From NCBI RefSeq assembly GCF_020181035.1, contig NZ_JAIQYY010000001.1, positions 95,823-159,822 of the forward strand: a DNA stretch of 64,000 nucleotides, written 5' to 3'. Made by a program: the position numbers and the translations under genes. Position 1 is the first letter of the stretch; every line of letters begins with the position of its first letter. Source of the DNA: Streptomyces sp. CoH27. Lineage in GTDB: Bacteria > Actinomycetota > Actinomycetes > Streptomycetales > Streptomycetaceae. Shown in pieces: positions 45,278 through 54,070 of the stretch. The notes beneath the pieces were generated by a model, which had not been told where the DNA came from, made no database searches, and saw only the letters and a list, made by a program, of their open reading frames with translations.

Positions 45278-46846
45278 TCACCGGACGATCCGGTGCGGGT
45301 GGACCGCCTGGACGATCGCCGCGCGCGGTGTGGCGGTGGCCGCCGCGAAGGGGCCGCAGTGCGTGTCGGTGGGGATCAGCCCGCTGTAGGCGTCCGTGGC
45401 GTCCTGCGGCGCGTCGGCGTTGGTCTCGACGAACAACGGCCGTACGGCGAAGGGGCCGTCGGCGGCGAGCCCCTCGTAGTCGCCGAGGAAGTGGCCGCCG
45501 GCGTACGGGGCCTGGAGCCAGTCGAAGACGCGGGAGATGCGGCGCTCGGCGGCCTGGTTCCCGGTGCCGTGCGGGAGGGTGAGCAGCCAGGCGGCCGTCG
45601 GCAGGGTGGTGGTGTTCCCAGCGGTGAGGTAGCGCAGGTCGTAGTAGGTGATCGCGACCGTGCCGCGGTCGTCCACGCTGATGGAGGGCGTGAAGGCGGG
45701 CGCGGAGGCGACCGGGTTGACCCGCTCCGGGGCGGACCAGGTCCGGCCGCCGTCCGTGGAGTGCGTCAACTCTATGGAGTTGTAGGCTCCGCCGCTGAAG
45801 TCCGAGCCCTCGTAGGCGACATACAGCTCACCGGTGTGCGGATCGATGGCGACGCTCGGCAGGTCGCCGCCCGCCCGCAGGGACTTCGTCGCGTCGGCGG
45901 GGGCGTTGGGATCGACCTCGGCGGCGGCGGTGTCCTTGGCGATGGTGACCGGCTTGCTCCAGGTGCGGCCCTGGTCGGTCGACGTGACGACGGCGAAATG
46001 CAGATCGGTGGGCGTGAAGGTGCTGGTCGTGTAGTCGATGTCGTACGTCTGCCAGTCGAAGACGTCGTAGAGGGTGTCGGTGCGCGGGTCGGCGACGATG
46101 ACGTTGCCGATGGTCTGCGAGTGCGGGACGACGGAGGTGTCCACGAACGGGCGGGCCGTGGACCAGTGCCGCCCGCCGTCGCGCGTGACGGAGATATAGG
46201 CGGGTCCGTCGTAGACCTTGGCGGAGTCGTCCTCGTCGATGCGGTCCCAGACCTGGTAGGCGACGCCGGGGTGGACGGGGTCGGCGGTGACGGAGTTCTT
46301 GTCGTCGGTGAACTCGGCCTGTGTGTCGTCGATCAGGGGGGTCGTGTGCGTCCAGGTCCGTCCGCCGTTGTACGACGTCGAGGCGGCCACGCCGTTGCGT
46401 GCGTCGGTGGCGTCGAACACAAGGCCGCTGGCGTAGACGGTGCCGTCGGGTCCGGTGCTCACCCAGCCGTCGGACGCACGCTGGTAGTCGAGCCCGCCCG
46501 GCGCGCAGTGCGAGAACGGCAGCGGAGTCTCGGTGAAGTGGCGCCCGTCCTGGGTGTACGTGGCGGTCAGGCCCCGGGCACCGCCGTTGGACCAGCGGTC
46601 CTGCTGGAAGATACCGACCGCGTCGCGCGGATCGCGGGGGCTTGTGGTGACGTACGGCTCGTCCTCCGCCGAGAGGTGGTTGGTGCCGGTTCCGTCGCCG
46701 CTGATGTCGCAGGCCGCGTAGGGGTCTTGGGGCGAGACCAGCTGGACCGGCTGGTCGCCGCCCGCCGCGGAGGAGCTGTCCACGGCGGCGACGAGCAACA
46801 ACGCGGCCGCGGCCGCGACGACGGACGCTCTTGTGCGTGTACGCAT
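45278..46846 (-). CDS. Secreted BNR/sialidase-like beta-propeller protein
   Basis: Exported 522-residue protein with a signal peptide (RTRTRASVVAAAAALLLVAA). At least four BNR/Asp-box repeats (SxDxGxTW) are visible: TSYNGGRTWTH, TRDGGRHWST, TSTDQGRTWSKP and THSTDGGRTWSAP, implying a six-bladed propeller. The Arg triad of true sialidases was not identified, so a glycosidase activity is not assured; many Streptomyces homologues are annotated only as exo-alpha-sialidase-like. The ATG at 46846 follows a GGGGG tract; a longer frame start at 46918 is less likely because the signal peptide begins here. Confidence 0.85.
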   Translation of the reverse strand: MRTRTRASVVAAAAALLLVAAVDSSSAAGGDQPVQLVSPQDPYAACDISGDGTGTNHLSAEDEPYVTTSPRDPRDAVGIFQQDRWSNGGARGLTATYTQDGRHFTETPLPFSHCAPGGLDYQRASDGWVSTGPDGTVYASGLVFDATDARNGVAASTSYNGGRTWTHTTPLIDDTQAEFTDDKNSVTADPVHPGVAYQVWDRIDEDDSAKVYDGPAYISVTRDGGRHWSTARPFVDTSVVPHSQTIGNVIVADPRTDTLYDVFDWQTYDIDYTTSTFTPTDLHFAVVTSTDQGRTWSKPVTIAKDTAAAEVDPNAPADATKSLRAGGDLPSVAIDPHTGELYVAYEGSDFSGGAYNSIELTHSTDGGRTWSAPERVNPVASAPAFTPSISVDDRGTVAITYYDLRYLTAGNTTTLPTAAWLLTLPHGTGNQAAERRISRVFDWLQAPYAGGHFLGDYEGLAADGPFAVRPLFVETNADAPQDATDAYSGLIPTDTHCGPFAAATATPRAAIVQAVHPHRIVR

Positions 46847-46995
46847 GGCGAATCCCCCAACTCCCCGGACATCGGTGCGTCTTGGGTGGTGCTGGCACAG
46901 GTGCGGTCCCGCGATCACCGGGACACGCGTCGCCGGGCGAGCCTAACCCGGCACCATGCGAGGCGAGTTGGAGGAAGCGGTCAAGGACACGTCAA

Positions 46996-47394
46996 TTAAT
47001 CATGAGCGCACCCGCGCGCCCCCTCCCGTCTCCAGGGCCGCCCGGAGGGACCGTCGGGCCCCAGGGCGATGCCGTGCGATTCGGAGGAGGGTGACGGCAG
47101 GTCGTACTCGGTGAACCAGCAGTCCCCGGTGCCGGCCGCGACGACGGCATGGGGCCTGGCCGTGGGGTCGGGAAGCGGCAACCCGGTGATCCCGCCGTCC
47201 GTCGCGATCCTGCCGATCCGGCCTGCCCTGGTCGCGACGCACCACGACGCCTCGCCGTCGGTGGTGATGCGGCCGGTCGCGTTCGCCTGGTTGAGGGCGA
47301 ACCACAGGGCTTCGTCGGGGCCGGCCGTGATGCCGTAGCGCCCCGCCTCCTTTCCCGCCACGGAGATCTCCTGGATGCGCCCACCAGCCGTCAT
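46996..47394 (-). pseudogene. Virginiamycin B lyase-like propeller protein, deleted internally
   Basis: The start at 47394 reads MTAGGRIQEISVAGKEAGRY and GITAGPDEALWFALNQANAT, the opening of the Vgb seven-bladed propeller family, which is near 290 residues when intact. Here only about 130 codons remain. Blades are skipped after ITTDGE and again within GDCWFTEYDLP (expected to be separated by a full repeat), and after ALGPDG the family continues in another frame. The catalytic His/Glu region is not complete, so lyase activity is unlikely. Confidence 0.65.
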
Positions 47395-47467
47395 CCGGTG
47401 AACGTACGATCGCGGACCCGCGGCCCGCTGATCATTTCCCGGCCGCCGCGGACCGCTGTCCGGCGCG

Positions 47468-48493
47468 TCAGGCTTCGGCGCGCGGCGGGGCGGTCGTGCC
47501 GCGCACGTCCAGGCGGGGAGTGGCGAGGTCGACCTCGGCCGGACGGTCCGGTTCGTCGATCCGGTCGAGCAGCCGCTGCGCGGCGCGCCGGCCCACGTCA
47601 TGGCTGGCGTTGTCCACGGTGGTCAGCCACAGATGGCGCAGGCGCGAGAGGTAGGTGTTGTCGTAGCCGACCAGGGAGAGGTCCAGCGGGACCCGCAGGC
47701 CGCTCTCCTCGGCGGCGGAGAGCGCGCCGACGCAGGTCATGTCGTTCACCGCGAAGACGGCGGTCGGGCGTCGCGGGCGGTTCAGGAGCCGGACGGCGGC
47801 CCGGTATCCGCCCTCCTCGGTGAGGTCGCCCTGCTCCACCACCGTCGTGTCCGCCAGGCCGTGCGCGCGCATGGTGGCCTCGAAGCTGCGTCGGCGCAGC
47901 TCGCCGACCGCGCCCTGGCCTGCGATGTGGGCGATGTGCCGGTGACCGAGGCCGATGAGGTGCTCGGTCGCCAGGCGGGCGCCGTGCTCGTCGTCGTTGG
48001 CGACGATGTCCACGCCGGGCAGCACCGGTTCGCGGGTGCCCGCGACGACCGTGGGGACATGACCGGCCGCGGTGCGCAACGCCTGGGGGTCCTGCAGCGT
48101 GCCGACGGCGATCAGGCCGTCGACGCGCAGCTCGGTGAAGGTGCGGGTGAGGTCCTCGCCGAGGCGCCGGTTGAGGTGGCCGTCGGCCAGCAGTACGTGC
48201 AGGCCGCTGTCGTACAGCCGGGCGTTCAGGCCGTCGAGCAGTTCCACGAACCAGGGATTGCGCAGGTCGTTGAGCAGCACCCCCACCGTGCGGGTGCGCC
48301 GCTCGCTCAGGCTGCGCGCGGCCGCGTTGGGCCGGTAGCCGAGCTCTTCGACCGCCGCCAGGACGGCCTCGCGCTTCTCGGGCCGTACGCCCTCCGAGCC
48401 GCGCAGCACTAGCGAGACCAGGGACTTGGACACGCCGGCCCGTTCGGCCACGTCACGGATGGTGGGAGAGCTCACTACTGGACCGTTCCACAA
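47468..48493 (-). CDS. LacI-family transcriptional repressor
   Basis: A 341-residue sugar-responsive repressor. The N-terminal helix-turn-helix is TIRDVAERAGVSKSLVSLVL with hinge helix NAAARSLSERRT; the rest is a periplasmic-binding-protein-like core (VGVLLNDLRNPWFVELLDGL to YDNTYLSRLRHLWLTTVDNA). The TTG at 48493 has GGGGGAGG at ideal distance; a GTG at 48475 (giving VSSPTIRDV) matches usual family length better but lacks a ribosome site. Two near-identical palindromes lie over the start and upstream of the divergent dehydrogenase gene, implying that it represses itself and the sugar genes. Confidence 0.92.
   Translation of the reverse strand: MWNGPVVSSPTIRDVAERAGVSKSLVSLVLRGSEGVRPEKREAVLAAVEELGYRPNAAARSLSERRTRTVGVLLNDLRNPWFVELLDGLNARLYDSGLHVLLADGHLNRRLGEDLTRTFTELRVDGLIAVGTLQDPQALRTAAGHVPTVVAGTREPVLPGVDIVANDDEHGARLATEHLIGLGHRHIAHIAGQGAVGELRRRSFEATMRAHGLADTTVVEQGDLTEEGGYRAAVRLLNRPRRPTAVFAVNDMTCVGALSAAEESGLRVPLDLSLVGYDNTYLSRLRHLWLTTVDNASHDVGRRAAQRLLDRIDEPDRPAEVDLATPRLDVRGTTAPPRAEA
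48479..48490. promoter_or_regulatory. LacI-type operator 1
   Basis: TGGACCGTTCCA, one of two copies of the palindrome TGGAMCGKTCCA. It overlaps the start of the repressor gene, fitting autoregulation. Confidence 0.65.
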
Positions 48494-48560
48494 CGCGCCT
48501 CCCCCTGTAAAGACCCTTGACTTCCCGGTGAACCGAGGCCCATCGTGGGCGGGCCAGCTC

Positions 48561-48572
48561 TGGAACGGTCCA
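48561..48572. promoter_or_regulatory. LacI-type operator 2
   Basis: TGGAACGGTCCA, the reverse complement of operator 1, located 14 bp before the Gfo/Idh start at 48586 and 82 bp from operator 1 centre to centre, close to eight helical turns, which would allow looping. Confidence 0.65.
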
Positions 48573-48585
48573 AAGAAGGGCTCTC

Positions 48586-49740
48586 ATGGTGAACACTCTC
48601 GGCGTCGCCGTCGTGGGATTCGGCTGGATGGGGCGGGTGCACACCCAGGCGTACGCCCGCCTGCCCCACCACTTCCCCCAGCTGTCCCTGCGGCCGGACC
48701 TGGTCGCCGTCGCCGACGAGGTACCCGGCCGGGCGGAGGAGGCGGCCGGGCTCTACGGCTTCGCCACCGCGACCCGGGACTGGCGCGAGGTGGCCGCCGA
48801 TCCCCGGGTCCAGGCGGTCAGCATCACCGCTCCCAACTTCCTGCACCGCGAGATCGGCGTCGCGATGGCCGAGGCGGGCAAGCACATCTGGATCGAGAAG
48901 CCGGTCGGCCTCACGGCCGAGGATGCCCGGGCGGTGGCCGACGCGGTGGCAAAGGCCGGCGTCCAGGGCACGGTCGGCTTCAACTACCGCAACGCACCCG
49001 CCGTCGAGCTGGCCCGCGACCTGATCGCCGCCGGGGAGATCGGCACGGTCACCCACGTCCGCATCCGCCTCTTCAGCGACTACGCCGCCCACCCCCAGGG
49101 CGCTCTGACCTGGCGCTACGAGCGCGAGCGCGGCGGCAGCGGCGTACTGGGCGACCTCGCCTCGCACGGCGTCGACCTCGCCCGCCATCTGCTCGGCGAG
49201 ATCACCTCGCTCACTGCCGACACCGCCGTCTTCGTCCCCGAGCGCGCCCGACCGACCGGCGCCACCGCCGGGCACAGCCTGGCCACCGGCGGCGAGCTCG
49301 GCCCCGTGGAGAACGAGGACTACGTCAACTGTCTGCTGCGCTTCGCCTCCGGCGCCCGGGGCGTCCTGGAGGCGTGCCGGGTCTCGGTCGGCGAGCAGAA
49401 CAACTACGGCTTCGAGGTGCACGGCACCAAGGGCGCCGTCTTCTGGGACTTCCGGCGGATGAACGAGCTGGCGGTCAGCCGGGGCACGACGTACCAGGAC
49501 CAGCCGGTGAGCACGGTGTACGTCGGCCCGGGCGCGGGCGAATACGCCGCGTTCCAGCCGGGGGCGGCCACCAGCATGGGCTACGACGATCTGAAGGTGA
49601 TCGAGGCGTACCGCTTCCTGCGCTCCATCACGGAGGGCACCCCGGTGGGCGCCACCCTGAGCGACGCCGTGGCCAGTGCGACGGCGCTGGACGCGATGGG
49701 GCGCTCGGCCGAGCAGGGGACTTGGGTGAGTCTGGCGTGA
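48586..49740 (+). CDS. Gfo/Idh/MocA-family sugar or inositol dehydrogenase
   Basis: NAD(P)-dependent oxidoreductase of 384 residues. The Rossmann motif is VAVVGFGWMGRVHTQAYARL, the catalytic-region EKP occurs in HIWIEKPVGLTAEDARAVAD, and GGSGVLGDLASHGVDLARHL contains the conserved D...H pair. It is close to actinobacterial inositol or sugar dehydrogenases. It is divergent from LacI and overlaps the next, broken Gfo/Idh gene by 4 bp (GTGA). The substrate is probably a cyclic polyol or sugar and likely also the inducer of LacI. Confidence 0.9.
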   Translation: MVNTLGVAVVGFGWMGRVHTQAYARLPHHFPQLSLRPDLVAVADEVPGRAEEAAGLYGFATATRDWREVAADPRVQAVSITAPNFLHREIGVAMAEAGKHIWIEKPVGLTAEDARAVADAVAKAGVQGTVGFNYRNAPAVELARDLIAAGEIGTVTHVRIRLFSDYAAHPQGALTWRYERERGGSGVLGDLASHGVDLARHLLGEITSLTADTAVFVPERARPTGATAGHSLATGGELGPVENEDYVNCLLRFASGARGVLEACRVSVGEQNNYGFEVHGTKGAVFWDFRRMNELAVSRGTTYQDQPVSTVYVGPGAGEYAAFQPGAATSMGYDDLKVIEAYRFLRSITEGTPVGATLSDAVASATALDAMGRSAEQGTWVSLA

Positions 49741-50521
49741 GCACCGTACGCATCGGGGTCGTCGGCGCGGGCGTCATGGGCGCCGACCATGTGAACACAC
49801 TGCACCGCTGTGTGTCCGGCGCCGAGGTCGTGAGTGTCGCCGACGTGGACGAGGAGCGAGCCGCCGCCGTCGGCACGGTCGGCGCCCGTCCGACCGGCGA
49901 CGCCGATTCGACCCCGCCTACAGGGACCTGAAGGCGGCCATCGCCTCGGGAACGTACGGTGCGCCGCTGCTGCTGCACTGTGTCAGCCGGGGCGTCACCT
50001 CCGCGCCCGGCTGCACCGACGAGTTCAGCGTCACCGGATCGGCCATCCACGAGTTCGACACCGTGCCCTGGCTGCTGGACTCCCCCGTCACCGAGGTCAG
50101 CTGGCACGCACCCCGCGCCACCTCGGCCGTGACCGGTCTGCGTGATCCGCAGGTGATGCTGCTGCGCACCGCCGACGGCGCCCTGACGACCGTCGAGACG
50201 TTCCTCAACGCCGGTTACGCCTACGACGTCCGCTGCGAGATCGTCGCCGAGCACGGCGCCGTGGCCCTGGCCCACCCGGCACGCCTGGTACGCGACGCGG
50301 ACCGTACCCGTGCCACGGCCCACCCCGCCGACTGGCGGCCGCGTTTCGCCGACGCCTACCGTCTGGAGCTCCAGGCCTGGACGGACGCCGTCGCACAGGG
50401 CGGCCCCTCCCCGCTGGCCACCGCGCACGACGGTCTGGTCGCCACCGCGGTGGCCGAGGCCGTCATCCGGTCCATGAAGGACGGCGGCAGAACCGTCCCC
50501 GTCGCGGTCCCGGAGGTCTGA
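49737..50521 (+). pseudogene. Second Gfo/Idh/MocA dehydrogenase, middle deleted
   Basis: Starts with GTG overlapping the previous stop and reads VRIGVVGAGVMGADHVNTLH, EVVSVADVDEERAAAVG. At about 49905 it passes directly to YRDLKAAIASGTYGAPLLLH in another frame and continues through FSVTGSAIHEFDTVPWLLDS to the stop at 50519-50521. Intact relatives (inositol 2-dehydrogenase type, about 335 residues) have some 75-85 residues, including the EKP motif, in the missing part. The deletion also shifts frame, so no functional product is expected. Confidence 0.85.
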
Positions 50522-50527
50522 ACGCCG

Positions 50528-50653
50528 ATGCCCGTCTTCCCCGACGACCCGACGCCCGCCTTCCCCGGCTCCCTCCCCACCCCTCGCACCCCCGACCCGC
50601 GGGCGATGGACGACATTCGCGCCTTGTGCGGCCTCACCTACCCTGTGCAGTGA
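50528..50653 (+). CDS. Possible 41-residue ORF after the broken dehydrogenase
   Basis: The ATG has GGAGG 11 bases upstream, within the end of the preceding gene. The peptide is proline-rich (MPVFPDDPTPAFPGSLPTPR) and ends MDDIRALCGLTYPVQ. No family was recognised; it may be the relic of a third operon gene. Low support. Confidence 0.25.
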   Translation: MPVFPDDPTPAFPGSLPTPRTPDPRAMDDIRALCGLTYPVQ

Positions 50654-50699
50654 CCCCGAGGCACCCCCGCTCAGAGATCCCGTGTCCGCCGGGCAGCCG

Positions 50700-51308
50700 T
50701 CATTCCGTCGTGGTCCGGGTACGGCGGGCATAGGCGCGGGCGGCGCGGGCGCGGTCGCCGCAGCGGGTGGAGCACCAGTGGCGGCGGCCGTGGCGGAGTA
50801 GATAGCGGTTGCAGGGGGCGGAACCACAGGCGGTGAGGCGGTCGGCGTCGGGTCCGGTGAGCAGGTCGGCGGCGTCGGCGGCGAGGGTCGCGAGGGCGTG
50901 GTCGACGATCTCGGTGGTGGGGTGGGGGGTGGCGCGGTAGGGGCCGGTCTTGTCGTCCCACCGCAGCAGCGGGGCCGTGGGGACGCGGGTCATCGCGTCG
51001 TTGACGGCCGTGACGGCGGCGGGGAGTGCGGGGAGCCCCGCGTCATGAGCCGCGAACAGCGACCTGATCTGTTCGCGCAGCGCACGCAGCTGTGTCGCGC
51101 ACATGTCCCGCATGCCCGCGTCGACCGGGGCGAGCCCGCGTTCGGTCAGCCAGTGGTTCGCCAGTGCAGGAGTCCTGAGAAGATCGACCATGTGCCCACC
51201 GGGCAGCGCGATGGCGCTGTTGGCGAGGGCGAGGGAGAGGTGCTCCCCCTCGCCCTGTGCGGGCGGCAGGCCGGCTTCTTCCGTCACGGATTCCTTCATG
51301 CCGTTCAT
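50700..51308 (-). CDS. CGNR zinc-finger family protein (ABATE domain)
   Basis: A 202-residue putative regulator. The N-terminal ABATE-like region (LALANSAIALPGGHMVDLLR) precedes a C-terminal treble-clef CGNR finger: CGSAPCNRYLLRHGRRHWCS followed by TRCGDRARAARAY. The signature CGNR is CGDR here. The family is often linked to stress or antibiotic responses in actinobacteria. The ATG at 51308 or 51299 may be the start. It appears to be monocistronic. Confidence 0.85.
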   Translation of the reverse strand: MNGMKESVTEEAGLPPAQGEGEHLSLALANSAIALPGGHMVDLLRTPALANHWLTERGLAPVDAGMRDMCATQLRALREQIRSLFAAHDAGLPALPAAVTAVNDAMTRVPTAPLLRWDDKTGPYRATPHPTTEIVDHALATLAADAADLLTGPDADRLTACGSAPCNRYLLRHGRRHWCSTRCGDRARAARAYARRTRTTTE

Positions 51309-51364
51309 GGTACGGCGCCTACCTCACGGTATGGAGAGCGCTATCCGTGAGGCACCTGACGCGG

Positions 51365-51710
51365 TCACTCCCCCGCGGCGCGCCGGCCGGCAGGCTCCGC
51401 AATGCAGTCCCCGAGACGTTCCGCTGGAGGCGCCCGGTCCACGGGCGCCGACGCGCTTCTGCTCGGAGTTGCTGGGCTGCTGGGCTGGGAGATCGCCAAC
51501 GACTCGACCACGGCGCGGAATTCGTCGGGCCGTGTGGCATGCACCAGGTGTCCGGCACCGACGGCGACCCGTCGCATCAGCTCAACGCAATGGGCACCGG
51601 GCCGGCTGCTGCCGCCTTGGCCACGAAGGCCGGGCACGATCGCGTGCCGGCTGCGCCGGAACCATGCTGCCCCTCGGCTGACGGACGTCGTGGAGGGCAT
51701 TCGTTCGGCA
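51365..51710 (-). pseudogene. Alpha/beta hydrolase, C-terminal remnant
   Basis: The minus strand reads RGQGGSSRPGAHCVELMRRV and VAVGAGHLVHATRPDEFRAV, the end of an alpha/beta hydrolase with the catalytic His in GAGHLVH, then a non-family tail to a stop at 51365. No nucleophile elbow or start is seen upstream. The right boundary is approximate. It fills most of the gap 51309-51755. Confidence 0.55.
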
Positions 51711-51755
51711 AAGCCCCCTCCCCTGCCTGACCAGCTCCCGTAACCCGCGCGATCA

Positions 51756-51968
51756 ATGTCCGTTACGCCCGGTATGGAAGAAATCCTCGATCCCGCATTC
51801 AGTCTGCACGAACCACGCGAGCCGCGCCTTCCCCTGCTCACTCTCTCGGAGGCACACGAGCTGCTCGACGTCCTCCAGCACTTCGGTGCGATCGACCACG
51901 ACTGGGGAGCACAGGCCCGGCACTTCGCCGCGGAACTCGCCGCCCGCGTCCCCTCCTTCGAGGCGTAG
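51756..51968 (+). CDS. Small hypothetical protein
   Basis: A 70-residue acidic protein, MEEILDPAFSLHEPREPRLP followed by LLTLSEAHELLDVLQHFGAI, predicted to be mostly helical. It looks like true coding sequence in amino-acid balance and has the feel of a conserved Streptomyces small protein, but I do not know a function. The start may be 51756 or the ATG at 51774. The VOC gene is 81 bp downstream on the same strand. Confidence 0.65.
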   Translation: MSVTPGMEEILDPAFSLHEPREPRLPLLTLSEAHELLDVLQHFGAIDHDWGAQARHFAAELAARVPSFEA

Positions 51969-52049
51969 GCCGATCCGGCTGCCGGGTGGCGGATTCCAGC
52001 CCGTGGCACGAGGGTGTCTGATGGGGGACCTGACCAGGAAGAGCGAGAG

Positions 52050-52829
52050 ATGCCCGAAGTCACCACCACGTACGCGACCGGTACCCCGTGCTGGGTCGAT
52101 CTGATGGCGAAGGACCAGCCCGCCGCGCTGGACTTCTACCGCGATCTGCTGGGCTGGCAGGGCCGGCCGGGCCCGCCCGAGTTCGGCGGGTACGCGGTCT
52201 GTGAGCTCCGCGGCAAGTCCGTGGCCGGCATCGGCCCGACGATGGCACCCGAGGGAGCGCCGGAGCCGCCGACCGTCTGGACCAGCTACCTGTCCACCAC
52301 CGACGCCCAGGCCACCCAGGACGCGATCACCGCCGCGGGCGGCACCCTGCTCGCTCCGGTGATGGACGTCGGCACGCTCGGCCGGATGCTGATCGCCGCC
52401 GACCCGCAGGGCGCGGTGTTCGGTGTCTGGCAGCCCGGTGAGTTCTTCGGCGCACAGGTGGTCAACGAGCCTGGTGCGCTGACCTGGAACGAACTGCACA
52501 CCAGCGACGTGTCCGCCGCCACCGCCTTCTACGGTCAGGTGTTCGGCGTGGAGATCGAGCCGATGGAGGGTGCGGACTCGTACTGGGTGCTGCGTGTCGC
52601 CGGCCGGTCGGTCGGCGGCGTCACGCTGCTCGCCAACGACCCGGCGGGCACCCCGGCGCACTGGCTGACCTACTTCGCGGTCGACGACGTGGACTCCACC
52701 ACGGACGCCCTGGTCAAGCGCAACGGCACGGTCCTCGTCCCGCCGTTCGACATGCCGGCCGGCCGGATGACGGTGGTCAGCGACCCGCAGGGCGCCCCGT
52801 TCGCGATGATCCAGCCTGCGTCGCAGTGA
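52050..52829 (+). CDS. VOC-family (glyoxalase/bleomycin resistance-like) tandem protein
   Basis: Two VOC modules in 259 residues. The first begins TPCWVDLMAKDQPAALDFYR and ends with DPQGAVFGVWQPG; the second begins LTWNELHTSDVSAATAFYGQ and ends DPQGAPFAMIQPA. Proteins with this double arrangement (27-kDa antigen/CFP30B-like) are common in actinobacteria. Metal ligands of classical glyoxalases are not fully conserved, so the activity is open. The ATG at 52050 follows AGGAAGAGCGAG; an earlier in-frame start at 52014 is less likely. Confidence 0.88.
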   Translation: MPEVTTTYATGTPCWVDLMAKDQPAALDFYRDLLGWQGRPGPPEFGGYAVCELRGKSVAGIGPTMAPEGAPEPPTVWTSYLSTTDAQATQDAITAAGGTLLAPVMDVGTLGRMLIAADPQGAVFGVWQPGEFFGAQVVNEPGALTWNELHTSDVSAATAFYGQVFGVEIEPMEGADSYWVLRVAGRSVGGVTLLANDPAGTPAHWLTYFAVDDVDSTTDALVKRNGTVLVPPFDMPAGRMTVVSDPQGAPFAMIQPASQ

Positions 52830-52832
52830 GCC

Positions 52833-52860
52833 GTAAGGCGCAAGGCGTAAGGCGTAAGGC
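52833..52860. repeat. Four tandem copies of a 7-bp unit
   Basis: GTAAGGC repeated four times (one copy is GCAAGGC), starting 4 bp after the VOC stop. The rest of the gap to 53096 shows no gene. Confidence 0.85.
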
Positions 52861-53096
52861 GTGGGTGACGCCCCGCGCTCGTGGTTGTGGGTGGCGCACG
52901 AATGACGTGTGTCCGCAGAGGCCGTGTGCGCTTGACTTCGTGTGGCCATGGAGCAGGCCCGCTGTCGGAACCACGTCCGCGACGGTGACAACGGCGCGTG
53001 TCGTAGTCCAATCCCGCCAGCGTGACGCAGTTCAGTGCCTGGGTCTTGGTGGTGGAACCGCCGGGTTGTGCGCGTCCGCTGTGGCAGGGTCAGAGC

Positions 53097-53729
53097 ATGT
53101 CCCTTGATCACAACGACCACTATCACCGTCTGCTGTTGCGCCACATGCCGCAGAATTGCGGTGCGGCCCTGGACGTCGGCTGTGGGACCGGCCGGTTCGC
53201 TCGTCGGCTCGCTCACCTGGGCATAGAGGTCGATGCGATCGACCCGTCGGAGGAGGCCATCACGGAGGCCCGCGCGCTGTCGGGGCGGATAGCGGGTGAC
53301 CGGAGCCCACGCTTCGAGCACGCGAACGTCACCGAAGTCGAACTGCCCAAGGATCACTACGACTTCATCTCGTGCCTCGCCAGCATCCATCACATGCCGT
53401 TCGACACCGTCGCCGCACTGCGTGACGCACTCGCGCCCGGCGGCGTCCTCGTGATCTTGGGCTGCTATCCGGAGAAGACCCTGCTCGACTGGGCTTGGAG
53501 CCTGGCGGCCGTGCCCGTCAACGCTGTCGCCAGGCTGACCGTCGCTTTGAAGGACAGGCTTCGCCCTGCCGCCGCTGCGACCGGTCGAGAGCAGGTGAAA
53601 GCGCCAGTGAGACAGTCGGCAATGCCCCTGATCCAGATCCGCCGGGAGGCCGCGGTCCTGCTGCCTGGATGCAGCATCCGCAGGCTCCTCTTCTGGCGCT
53701 ATCTGCTCGTCTTCCGTAACAACGGCTGA
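53097..53729 (+). CDS. Class I SAM-dependent methyltransferase
   Basis: A 210-residue methyltransferase with SAM motif I ALDVGCGTGRFARRLAHLGI, acidic motif II VDAIDPSEEAI, and post-motif YDFISCLASIHHM. The C-terminal third, including RREAAVLLPGCSIRRLLFWR, may be a membrane-associating segment. The methyl acceptor is unknown. The ATG follows GGCAGGGTCAGAGC. It is shorter than most UbiE-like relatives but looks complete. Confidence 0.85.
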   Translation: MSLDHNDHYHRLLLRHMPQNCGAALDVGCGTGRFARRLAHLGIEVDAIDPSEEAITEARALSGRIAGDRSPRFEHANVTEVELPKDHYDFISCLASIHHMPFDTVAALRDALAPGGVLVILGCYPEKTLLDWAWSLAAVPVNAVARLTVALKDRLRPAAAATGREQVKAPVRQSAMPLIQIRREAAVLLPGCSIRRLLFWRYLLVFRNNG

Positions 53730-53752
53730 CGGGACCGGCGCCCGCGCCCGCC

Positions 53753-54000
53753 TCAACTGCAGGTCCCGATCACTGTGGTTCGCGGTGCTGGGAGGCGGCT
53801 GACTCGGCTTGTTCCGGCGGCGGCCTCGCGGAGCCGGACGGTCTCCTCGTGCTGTGCGGCGAGCCGGGCCAGGGCCGGGGCCTGGGCCTGGGTGCGGGAG
53901 TCCGTGAGCTCGATGATCGGGTCAGCCGTCCCCTGAGCTTGGTGTTCTTTGCCTTGAGTCAGGTGATCCGGGCCTCCCGAGGGTCGGGTCCCTCCGCAGG
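53753..54000 (-). pseudogene. Coiled-coil (DUF6262-like) protein, C-terminal remnant
   Basis: The minus strand reads PREARIT, an in-frame stop, LKAKNTKLRGRLT, and in another frame IELTDSRTQAQAPALARLAA and QHEETVRLREAAAGTSRVSR to a stop at 53753. The heptad-like pattern resembles the helper proteins found beside tyrosine recombinases (DUF6262/Tn554 TnpC type). No recombinase gene is present nearby. It fills the gap between the methyltransferase and GNAT genes. Confidence 0.45.
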
Positions 54001-54070
54001 AACCGGTCCGGCGCAGGCACCAGCTACCTCGGCGGCGCGTCCTGCTCCAGCGGGTCCGAGGGCGCGAGCC

